Shown here: in pieces, positions 1-5,582 of the stretch | Layout: every line of letters starts with the position of its first letter | Position numbering within the stretch: position 1 is the first letter of the stretch | Assembly: GCA_035293565.1 (NCBI GenBank) | Contig: DATGMP010000074.1 | Location: 1-7,103 of the forward strand | From: DATGMP01 sp035293565 | GTDB lineage: Bacteria > Pseudomonadota > Alphaproteobacteria > BOG-932 > Roseiterribacteraceae | Length of the DNA stretch: 7,103 nucleotides | Direction of reading: 5' to 3' | The notes under the pieces: model-generated | Seen by the model: the letters and a program-made list of their open reading frames with translations, nothing else | Database searches by the model: none | What the model was told of the DNA's origin: nothing | Position numbers and translations under genes: made by a program

Positions 1-1824
1 CGCGACCTGATTCGCCGCTTCTATCTCAAGCACGGCTTTGCCGACGTCCAGGTCGTGGCGGCCTTGACCGAGTACGATCCGGACAAGAACGGATTCCTGG
101 TCAGCTTCAAGATCGACGAGGGCCAGCAATACCGCGTCGCATCGGTGCGGTTCGAATCCTCCATTGCCGGTTTCGACACCAACTGGCTCGCCGGGTCCTC
201 GCGTGTCTCGGTCGGCTCGCTCTACAACGCGGAAGCGCTGGAGAAGTCGGTCGAGGCCATGCAGATCGAGGCCTCGCGGCGCGGCCATGCCTTCGCGGTG
301 GTGCATCCGCAGGGCGACCGCAATTTCGAGGCGCACACGGTGTCGATCGTGTTTTCTGTCGATGAAGGTCCGCGCAACTACATCGAACGCATCAACATCC
401 GCGGCAACAGCCGCACCCGCGACTATGTGATCCGTCGCGAGTTCGATATCTCCGAAGGCGACGCCTACAACCGCGCGCTGGTCGACCGCGCCGAGCGGCG
501 CCTGAAGAACCTGAACTACTTCAAGGACGTCAAGATCACCACGGAGCCTGGCTCGTCCAGCGACCGGGTGATCCTGGACGTCAATATCGAGGAGAAATCG
601 ACCGGCGACTTCTCGGTGTCGGGCGGCTATTCGACCAGCGACGGCGCGCTGGCCGAGGTCAGCGTGTCCGAGCGCAACTTCCTGGGCCGCGGGCTCTATG
701 CCAAGGGCTCGGTCAGCTACGGCCAATACTCGCGCGGCGTCTCGCTGTCCTTTGTCGAGCCCTATCTGCTCGACTATCGCCTCGCGCTTGGCCTCGACGC
801 CTATTACCGCGAGCAACTGCCGAGCACCTATTACAGCTATGGTCTGCGGACATTCGGCTTCAGCCCCAGGCTCGGGCTGCAGTTGAACGAGGAAACCTCG
901 CTGCAGCTGCGCTATTCGATCTATCAGCAGCAGATCACACTGAGCAGCGTCTACGACAATTGCAACAACAACGCCGCCAACGGCTCGCTCGCGTTCAATC
1001 CGACACCCGCCTACATCAAGAGCGTGCTGGGCGGGGTCGATCCCGACTTCGCGTCGAGCTCGTCCTATTACGGATATGGCTGCTACGGCGACGGCGAATC
1101 CACGCTACCGATCCGCAAGGAGCTGGCAAACGGCCCCACCTGGTCGTCGGTCATCGGCTACACCCTGAATTACAACACGCTCGACAACAACCAGAACCCG
1201 ACCGACGGGTTGCTGGTCGATTTCAAGCAGGATTTTGCCGGGGTCGGCGGCGACGTCACTTATCTGAAGAACCAGATCGATGCGAAATATTACAGCCCGC
1301 TTGTCTCCGACATCGTCAGCCTGATTCATCTGCAAGGCGGCATGCTCAACAAGATCGGCAACAACGACCTGCGCATGCTGGATCACTTCCAGATGGGCGC
1401 CAACCTGGTCCGCGGCTTCGCGTCAAACGGCATAGGGCCGCGAGACATCACCTATTACAGCCTCGGCGCCAGCGGCGATGCGCTGGGCGGCACCAAATTC
1501 TGGGGCGCCTCGGCCGAGCTGCAGATGCCGTTCTGGTTCCTGCCAAGGGAGGTCGGACTGAAGGGCGCGGTCTACGCCGATGCCGGCGCGCTGTGGGACT
1601 ATCAGGGCCCGACCTCCTGGGCCGCCACCGGCGAAGTGAACTCCGCCGCCTGCAAATGCGGCCTGCAATATGATGACAGCAAGGTCGTCCGCTCTTCCGT
1701 CGGCGTCGGCCTGATCTGGGCCTCCCCCTTCGGCCCGCTCCGCTTCGACTACGCGGTCCCGCTGACCAAGGGGAAATACGACATCGTGCAGGAGTTCAAG
1801 TTCGGCGGCGGGACGTCGTTTTGA
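1..1824 (+). CDS. bamA: Outer membrane protein assembly factor BamA (5' end outside window)
   Basis: BamA is the central subunit of the BAM complex, which folds and inserts beta-barrel proteins into the outer membrane. The frame is open from base 1 with no need for a start, so the true start lies upstream; 607 residues are visible of a protein usually near 800-850. In visible numbering, residues 1 to about 48 are the end of one POTRA domain (ending near DEGQQYRVASVRF), about 49-122 a second POTRA, and about 126-201 the barrel-proximal POTRA (starts NYIERINIRGNSRTRD). The rest is a 16-strand-type barrel rich in aromatic residues. The loop-6 signature VRGF is at residues 470-473 (nt 1408-1419). 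The protein ends in FKFGGGTSF with the terminal Phe expected of a BAM beta-signal. It is followed directly by a convergent tRNA, not by lpxD as is common, so it may be a paralogue. Family assignment is firm; which copy is uncertain. Confidence 0.95.
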   Translation, partial: RDLIRRFYLKHGFADVQVVAALTEYDPDKNGFLVSFKIDEGQQYRVASVRFESSIAGFDTNWLAGSSRVSVGSLYNAEALEKSVEAMQIEASRRGHAFAVVHPQGDRNFEAHTVSIVFSVDEGPRNYIERINIRGNSRTRDYVIRREFDISEGDAYNRALVDRAERRLKNLNYFKDVKITTEPGSSSDRVILDVNIEEKSTGDFSVSGGYSTSDGALAEVSVSERNFLGRGLYAKGSVSYGQYSRGVSLSFVEPYLLDYRLALGLDAYYREQLPSTYYSYGLRTFGFSPRLGLQLNEETSLQLRYSIYQQQITLSSVYDNCNNNAANGSLAFNPTPAYIKSVLGGVDPDFASSSSYYGYGCYGDGESTLPIRKELANGPTWSSVIGYTLNYNTLDNNQNPTDGLLVDFKQDFAGVGGDVTYLKNQIDAKYYSPLVSDIVSLIHLQGGMLNKIGNNDLRMLDHFQMGANLVRGFASNGIGPRDITYYSLGASGDALGGTKFWGASAELQMPFWFLPREVGLKGAVYADAGALWDYQGPTSWAATGEVNSAACKCGLQYDDSKVVRSSVGVGLIWASPFGPLRFDYAVPLTKGKYDIVQEFKFGGGTSF

Positions 1825-1838
1825 GGGGGTATCGAAAT

Positions 1839-1912
1839 TGGAGCGGGTGAAGGGAATCGAACCCTCGTATTCAGCTTGGAAGGCTGCTGCTCTACCATTG
1901 AGCTACACCCGC
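1839..1912 (-). tRNA. tRNA-Gly(TCC)
   Basis: On the minus strand the sequence folds as a 74-nt tRNA including an encoded CCA. The acceptor stem is GCGGGTG (complement of 1906-1912) paired with CACCCGC (complement of 1843-1849), followed by T and CCA (complement of 1839-1842). The anticodon loop is CTTCCAA, with anticodon TCC at the complement of 1878-1880, reading GGA/GGG glycine codons. The T-arm has the GGTTCGATTCC pattern. Its 3' end faces the bamA stop only 14 bp away, so the two transcripts converge. Confidence 0.97.
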
Positions 1913-1924
1913 GACTAGCGCTTC

Positions 1925-1953
1925 CCCTAGCACGGCCGACCCCGCGGCTTCAA
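1925..1953 (-). promoter_or_regulatory. Possible promoter of tRNA-Gly
   Basis: On the minus strand, TTGAAG (complement of 1948-1953) is followed after 17 nt by CTAGGG (complement of 1925-1930). This would put transcription start a few bases upstream of the tRNA 5' end at 1912. The -35 is a fair match; the -10 is poor, so this is a tentative call from position and spacing. Confidence 0.3.
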
Positions 1954-1998
1954 CCGGCCGGGCCTCGATTTGCCCACCGTTCCACGGCTCAGGCGACC

Positions 1999-2027
1999 TT
2001 TCATGTCGGCCGGCGGCGGCCTATATT
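1999..2027 (+). promoter_or_regulatory. Possible promoter of the 2033-2212 RNA
   Basis: TATATT at 2022-2027 is a good -10 element in an otherwise very GC-rich stretch. The hexamer 17 nt upstream, TTTCAT at 1999-2004, is a weak -35. Start would fall near 2033-2036, giving a leader of about 15 nt before the Shine-Dalgarno segment. The -10 carries most of the support. Confidence 0.3.
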
Positions 2028-2045
2028 GAGGGTCCTGCAACCAAC

Positions 2046-2062
2046 GAAAGGAGGTGATCCAG
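2046..2062 (+). promoter_or_regulatory. Extended Shine-Dalgarno, perfect complement to 16S rRNA 3' end
   Basis: GAAAGGAGGTGATCCAG is the exact reverse complement of CTGGATCACCTCCTTTC, the conserved 3' end of bacterial 16S rRNA. Ordinary Shine-Dalgarno sites match 4-7 nt; this matches 17. The GGAGG core (2050-2054) sits 7 nt before a GTG at 2062, an ideal spacing for initiation. It may act as a translation signal or as a site for binding 30S subunits. Confidence 0.7.
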
Positions 2063-2106
2063 TGTCTTATCCCAAGCGCTGTCACCTCGCTGAGGTCGCC
2101 CGCTAG
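2062..2106 (+). CDS. 14-aa ORF behind an extended Shine-Dalgarno (leader or microprotein)
   Basis: A GTG start at 2062 with optimal spacing to GGAGG opens a short frame, VSYPKRCHLAEVAR, ending in TAG at 2104-2106. The peptide has no run of a single amino acid as seen in classical attenuator leader peptides, no membrane segment and no motif I know. The start is chosen from the Shine-Dalgarno site; the frame is open further upstream but that part runs through tRNA-Gly and is not credible as coding. Translation would cover the hairpin segments at 2082-2103 and could reset the RNA fold. Whether the peptide itself matters is unknown. Confidence 0.45.
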   Translation: MSYPKRCHLAEVAR

Positions 2107-2179
2107 GCGGTCCGGACGAAAGTCTTGACCAACCTGGCACAGGGCGCCTCAAGCGCCTGGACCAGCGAGACAACAACCG

Positions 2180-2212
2180 GGCGCGACGGGGCCAACCCGC
2201 CGCGCCTTTCTG
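2180..2212 (+). terminator. Rho-independent-like terminator of the small RNA
   Basis: An 11-position stem pairs 2180-2190 with 2196-2206 around a GCCAA loop, with one A/C mismatch at 2186/2200, and is followed by TTTCT (2207-2211). The stem is strong and very GC-rich, but the U-tract is short and interrupted. The kinase stop codon lies 44 bp further on from the opposite side, so it could also serve that transcript weakly. Confidence 0.5.
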
Positions 2213-2255
2213 CTGCCGGCCCATTCCACACTGTTCGGCCAGCCTTTCGTCCTGT

Positions 2256-4679
2256 TCAGGATTGCGGGCCGCCATCCAGCACCTCGCGGATTTTGCGCGA
2301 CAGGTCCTGCTTCCGATAGGGCTTCGTGAGCAGCGCGATGCCGGCATCGAGGTGGCCTTCGTGGACGAAGGCGTTATCGCTGTAGCCGGAGGTGTAGAGC
2401 ACCTTGACGTCGGGACGGCGCTTGCGGACCGCCTCCGCCAGCTCCCGGCCGTTCATCCCGGGCATGATCATGTCGGTGAACAGGAGGTCGAACGCGGCTC
2501 CCCGATCGACAACGGCAAGTGCCGCCGCGCCGTCGCCGGCGACCAGCGTCGTGTAGCCGAGACTGCCGAGCTGGGCGACCACATAGCCGCGCACCAGCGC
2601 GTCGTCCTCCACCACGAGAATCGTCTCGCGGCCGCCGGGCTGCCCCGCCGTCTGCCCCAGCTCCGGCTTCGATACGGGCTGTCCTGTCGCGCGCGGCAGA
2701 TAGAGGCGGACCACGGTCCCCCGCCCCTCCTCGCTCTTGAGCCTGACCGTGCCGCCGGTCTGCCTGGCGAAGCCGTAGACCATGCTCAGTCCCAATCCGG
2801 TGCCGCGGCCAACGGCCTTGGTCGTGAAGAACGGCTCGAACACTCGGTCGCGAATATCGGAGGGGATGCCGACACCGGTATCGGATACGGCGATCATCAC
2901 AAACGAACCCGGCTTCACGTCATCCTCGGCGGGCGGTTCGGCTTCGTCCAGCGTGACATTGGCCGTCTCGAGCGTGAGCGTGCCGCCGTCCTTCATCGCA
3001 TCGCGGGCATTGACCGCAAGGTTGATGATCGCAGTCGAGAGCTGTGACGGATCAGCCAGCGCAGAGCACACGTCGTCGGCGAGCTTAAGCCTGATCTCGA
3101 CGTGCTCGCCCAGGATCGGCCGCAGCAGCTTGACCGTCTCCTTGATGAGGTCGTTGACGTCGAGCTCGCGCGGCTCGAGCGGCTGGCGGCGCGCGAAGGT
3201 CAGGAGCTGGGAGGTGATCTCGGCGCCGCGCGTCGCCGCATCATCGATCAGCTGCGCGATCGCTGCGAGCTGCGGACGGTCCGAAAGCCCCTCCTGCAGG
3301 ATCTCGATGGTCCCCGTGATGACCGTGAGCACATTGTTGAAATCATGCGCGACACCGCCGGTGAGCTGCCCGATCGCGTCCATCTTCTGGGATTGCCGCA
3401 GCCGCTCCTCGGCATCGTGATGCTGGGTCAGGTCGGTGGCCGAGCCGCGATAGCCCAGGAAGCGCCCGTCGGCATCGAACACCGGCCGGCCGCTGACGCT
3501 GACATGGCGCAGGCGGCCTGACTTCTCACGGCGGACATATTCGAACTTGCGGAACGGCTCGTGCCGCTCCAGCGTCGCCATGTGCTCGCGCCATTTCTCG
3601 GGCTCGGTTTCCCGGTCGATCGCGGAATCGCTGCGACGCTTGCCGATCATCTCGCTCCGATCCATGCCGAAGGCATCCAGCCGGTCCGAGATGTAGGTGA
3701 AGACGTGATCGGGGCCGGTCTCCCAGAACCAGTCGGAGGCGATCTCGGCATAGTCGCGAAACCGCTGTTCGCTCAGCCGCGCGTCCGCTTCCGCCCGCTG
3801 CCGCACCCTCAGATCCCGCTCCAGCTGCTCATTGGCGCGGCTCAGGTCGCCATAGGCGCGCTGCAGGCTCGCGCACATCCGGTTGCATGCACCGACCACC
3901 TTGTCGAGCTCGTCGCCCTGCTGCGATGTCGAGCGGTTGAGCCGCAAGGGCGGCGGGGGCCGCGGCAGATTGTATTGGTCGACAAAGGCTGCGATCGCCA
4001 CCAGGTGCCGGGTCACCAGCAGATAGACCATATAGAGGATGAAGAGCGAGACCAGGAAGGTCTTGGCCGCCTGGCTTGCCAGGATGACGAGCGCCCTGGT
4101 CACGAGCTGCCGATAGACCTCGGTCAGCGTCGCCTCGACATGCAGCACGCCGATCTGGTGCCTGGTATCGTGCACGACGTAATCGAGCGGATAGTCGCGG
4201 CTGATGATCGAGCGGCCGGCCCGCTCGCCGACGCCGATGCGGATCGGATCGGGCCGGTCGGCGATCTCGCTGATATCGGCGGCGCGAATGTCGGGCAGGC
4301 GCAGGATACCGTCGAGCTGCAGCTTCAGCTGGGTCTCATCGAGATTCCACAGGCTCTCGCCGAGGCTCGCGAGATAGCTGCGGCCGATCTCGTCGAGCCG
4401 CGTTTCGATCGCACCGACCTCGCGGTCGTAGTCCAGGTAAAGCTGCAGCGCGGTCAGCATCAGCGTGACGATCGAGCTGAACAGCAGCACCGCGGCGAGC
4501 AGGCGAAAGCCGATATCGCTGCGAAACGTGCCGATCCGCTGCAGCAGACGGGATCCGAAAAACGGTGAAGGCGACGACTTGAGCTCATCCAAGTCGCCGC
4601 GGAGATCAGCCGGCGCAACGATGCGCTCACGGCGATTGCACTCTCCATTGCCGGTCGGGTTCAATGTTGGGTCCAGCAT
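2256..4679 (-). CDS. Membrane-bound hybrid sensor histidine kinase (periplasmic sensor, PAS, HisKA, HATPase, REC)
   Basis: An 807-aa inner-membrane hybrid kinase that senses a signal, autophosphorylates on His and passes the phosphate to its own receiver domain. TM1 is about residues 58-82 and TM2 about 196-222. They enclose a roughly 115-aa periplasmic domain with a SLWNLDETQL motif typical of CHASE-type sensors (CHASE5-like, inferred). A HAMP-like linker and coiled coil (to about 305) lead to a PAS domain (about 305-418, DWFWETGPDHVFTYIS). HisKA has GGVAHDFNN with phospho-acceptor H445. HATPase has N557 in NLAVNARDAM, DTGVGIP at 600-606, FEPFFTTK and GRGTGLGLSMV. The receiver (about 686-802) has E691/D692/D693, phospho-acceptor D736, T763 and K786. 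All catalytic residues are present. The ATG at 4679 has no clear Shine-Dalgarno; a start further in (TTG near residue 30) would still keep TM1. No response regulator lies nearby, and the ligand is unknown. Confidence 0.93.
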   Translation of the reverse strand: MLDPTLNPTGNGECNRRERIVAPADLRGDLDELKSSPSPFFGSRLLQRIGTFRSDIGFRLLAAVLLFSSIVTLMLTALQLYLDYDREVGAIETRLDEIGRSYLASLGESLWNLDETQLKLQLDGILRLPDIRAADISEIADRPDPIRIGVGERAGRSIISRDYPLDYVVHDTRHQIGVLHVEATLTEVYRQLVTRALVILASQAAKTFLVSLFILYMVYLLVTRHLVAIAAFVDQYNLPRPPPPLRLNRSTSQQGDELDKVVGACNRMCASLQRAYGDLSRANEQLERDLRVRQRAEADARLSEQRFRDYAEIASDWFWETGPDHVFTYISDRLDAFGMDRSEMIGKRRSDSAIDRETEPEKWREHMATLERHEPFRKFEYVRREKSGRLRHVSVSGRPVFDADGRFLGYRGSATDLTQHHDAEERLRQSQKMDAIGQLTGGVAHDFNNVLTVITGTIEILQEGLSDRPQLAAIAQLIDDAATRGAEITSQLLTFARRQPLEPRELDVNDLIKETVKLLRPILGEHVEIRLKLADDVCSALADPSQLSTAIINLAVNARDAMKDGGTLTLETANVTLDEAEPPAEDDVKPGSFVMIAVSDTGVGIPSDIRDRVFEPFFTTKAVGRGTGLGLSMVYGFARQTGGTVRLKSEEGRGTVVRLYLPRATGQPVSKPELGQTAGQPGGRETILVVEDDALVRGYVVAQLGSLGYTTLVAGDGAAALAVVDRGAAFDLLFTDMIMPGMNGRELAEAVRKRRPDVKVLYTSGYSDNAFVHEGHLDAGIALLTKPYRKQDLSRKIREVLDGGPQS

Positions 4680-4696
4680 CAGGAAGCGGGCGAGGC

Positions 4697-4713
4697 TAGC
4701 ACCGTTCGTGCTA
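4697..4713. repeat. Perfect 6-bp inverted repeat upstream of the kinase
   Basis: TAGCAC (4697-4702) and GTGCTA (4708-4713) are perfect inverted copies around a CGTTC spacer. The site lies in the 45-bp gap between the kinase ATG (4679) and the GTG of the short + ORF (4725). It could be an operator half-site pair or a small hairpin in the kinase leader. No regulator family is recognised. Confidence 0.4.
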
Positions 4714-4724
4714 CAGGAATATCA

Positions 4725-4931
4725 GTGAAAGTGCGGATGCCAGCTTGCGCGGAGCCGGCGCTCGCCATGTTCGACCGATGCGCCATCTTCGGTGGATGGC
4801 ACGCAGGTCGAAAGCATCGGGACCTCGCCGGCAAGGTCGCCAAATTGATCCAGGAGATGGAGGCAAGCGGTGAGCTTGCTCGATTGCGCGAGCGGCTGGT
4901 CAAACAGGCGCCGAGCGAGTCCCGCCCGTGA
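4725..4931 (+). CDS. Short hypothetical ORF, possible remnant
   Basis: A 68-aa frame from GTG at 4725, preceded by AGGA at a usable distance, to TGA at 4931. The second half (DLAGKVAKLIQEMEASGELARLRERLVKQ) reads as a charged amphipathic helix. It resembles, by eye only, the C-terminal helix of family-3 periplasmic solute-binding proteins, in which a phrase like LN..L..M...G.L..I is usual. There is no signal peptide and none of the body of such a protein, so if the likeness holds this is a decayed 3' end. Third-position GC is lower (roughly two thirds) than in the neighbouring genes, which also suggests weak or lost coding. It may equally be an orphan small protein or not a gene. Confidence 0.35.
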   Translation: MKVRMPACAEPALAMFDRCAIFGGWHAGRKHRDLAGKVAKLIQEMEASGELARLRERLVKQAPSESRP

Positions 4932-4945
4932 GCATAAGCTCGCCA

Positions 4946-5170
4946 TCAGATCGTGCGAAAGCGCTCCCACAACGACGCCAGCGCCAGCATCATGCCGACG
5001 CCCCAGGGAAACATCGCCGCCAACCTCGCGTGCCCCGGCTCGACGCTCACGAGCAGCGCGAGCAGGCTCGTGACCAGGCACAGCATTTTCGGCATCGGCG
5101 CCCTGCCGGCCAGTGCCAGCAGGAATGGCAGGACGATCAGCAGCAGCCAGGCCGAGGTCGCGGTAGTCAT
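4946..5170 (-). CDS. Small inner-membrane protein, about 74 aa, unknown function
   Basis: The product is almost entirely hydrophobic: an N-terminal segment around SAWLLLIVLPFLLALAG, a second around MLCLVTSLLALLVSV, and a third weaker one around GVGMMLALASLW, ending in a basic tail (ERFRTI). It is likely a two- or three-span inner-membrane protein. Codon third positions are strongly G/C, as in real genes here. I chose the ATG at 5170 because GAAGG lies 5 nt before it. The ATG at 5182, four codons upstream, has no ribosome site and would add MKAS. It begins 36 bp after the stop of the upstream small gene on the same strand, so the two probably form an operon. No family is recognised. Confidence 0.65.
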   Translation of the reverse strand: MTTATSAWLLLIVLPFLLALAGRAPMPKMLCLVTSLLALLVSVEPGHARLAAMFPWGVGMMLALASLWERFRTI

Positions 5171-5175
5171 TGATG

Positions 5176-5180
5176 CCTTC
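5176..5180 (-). promoter_or_regulatory. Ribosome binding site deciding the start of the small membrane protein
   Basis: GAAGG on the minus strand, 5 nt before the ATG at 5168-5170. The alternative ATG at 5180-5182 overlaps this site and has no comparable purine run upstream. Confidence 0.5.
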
Positions 5181-5206
5181 ATTGAATATCGGGAAATGGT
5201 CTCTTC

Positions 5207-5389
5207 TCAGAGGTTCTTGGCCGGATCGGGACGCGGACCGCCCCGGCTCTCGGCCAGGCGCTCGCCGCCGTTCGTCGCGGAGCTTCCGTAGTAGCGGTGG
5301 TGGCCGACTTCGTCGCGGAAATCGCCGGCAAAGGCGGGCGAATGCGACAGGGTGCCATAGCTGAGGATCTTGACTTCCCGACGTGACAT
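5207..5389 (-). CDS. Conserved-looking 60-aa soluble protein, unknown function
   Basis: A 60-aa frame starting MSRREVKILSYGTLSHSP. GGAGG (complement of 5395-5399) is 5 nt before the ATG, the strongest ribosome site of any ordinary gene in the window. Roughly four fifths of its codons end in G or C, which supports real coding. The protein is polar, with an aromatic/His centre (DEVGHHRYYGSS) and a Gly/Pro/Arg-rich, probably disordered C-terminus. No signal peptide or membrane segment is visible. It is probably the first gene of a two-gene unit with the small membrane protein downstream. A GAAAC-N16-CGTT element upstream would fit stress-sigma (EcfG-type) control. I do not recognise the family. 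Confidence 0.65.
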   Translation of the reverse strand: MSRREVKILSYGTLSHSPAFAGDFRDEVGHHRYYGSSATNGGERLAESRGGPRPDPAKNL

Positions 5390-5455
5390 GACGGCCTCCG
5401 TGGCGTCTTTTGCTTGTCCGCCTCGTCAGTCGCCCCCTGCGACAACCGCGTTCGC

Positions 5456-5480
5456 AACGTCTGCGCCATTATCGGGTTTC
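5456..5480 (-). promoter_or_regulatory. Possible EcfG-type (general stress) promoter
   Basis: On the minus strand GAAAC (complement of 5476-5480) is followed after 16 nt by CGTT (complement of 5456-5459). The alphaproteobacterial EcfG consensus is close to GGAAC-N16/17-CGTT, so one -35 base differs. It points at the 60-aa gene, about 67 nt from its ATG. Such short motifs occur by chance, so confidence is limited. Confidence 0.3.
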
Positions 5481-5582
5481 AGGATTGTTTCATGCCCGCT
5501 CCCGGACGACATTCCGGCGGTGTCGGAATAGGCCGCGGCCGAACGTCCTTGCGGAGAAGGCCGACCGAAAAATGGGGAACCC

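Larger units (their letters stand above)
2033..2212 (+). ncRNA. Candidate stand-alone structured small RNA with a 14-codon ORF
   Basis: This roughly 180-nt stretch lies between tRNA-Gly and the 3' end of the kinase and contains no gene of ordinary length. Running 5' to 3' it has: a -10-like element just upstream; a 17-nt complement of the 16S rRNA 3' end (2046-2062); a 14-codon ORF (2062-2106); a hairpin ACCTC/GAGGT (2084-2088 with 2092-2096); CCGC/GCGG (2100-2103 with 2107-2110) whose loop is exactly the ORF's TAG stop; a GAAA-tetraloop hairpin GGAC/GTCT (2114-2125); GGCGC/GCGCC (2143-2157); and a terminator-like stem (2180-2206). The next gene on this strand is far away and the adjacent gene is convergent, so it is not a leader of a downstream gene. 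I do not recognise the family. The ends are inferred, not seen. Confidence 0.5.

Noticed and set aside
960..1673. 237-aa + frame inside bamA
   Set aside because: Arg/Gln-rich shadow in another frame of the barrel coding region.
1839..1912. tRNA genes as integration sites for a mobile element
   Set aside because: No integrase or gene of foreign character adjoins either tRNA. The only 3'-end copy is the local 18-bp tandem repeat at tRNA-Tyr.
2046..2062. Minus-strand fragment of a 16S rRNA gene 3' end
   Set aside because: Only the last 17 nt match. The sequence upstream on the minus strand does not match the conserved helix preceding the 16S 3' end, and no rRNA spacer follows.
1876..2106. 76-aa + frame containing the 14-codon ORF
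   Set aside because: Its first part runs antisense through tRNA-Gly and has no ribosome site; only the last 14 codons have a supported start.
2262..3047. 261-aa + frame opposite the kinase ATPase and receiver domains
   Set aside because: Antisense shadow of a well-supported coding region, with no domain or ribosome site.
3561..4568. 335-aa + frame opposite the histidine kinase
   Set aside because: It lies wholly inside a kinase gene with intact motifs; long antisense frames are expected in GC-rich genes, and its translation has no recognisable domain.
5390..5582. Possible extra small gene in the divergent gap
   Set aside because: Frames here are short, low-complexity and lack ribosome sites; the stretch is better read as divergent regulatory sequence.
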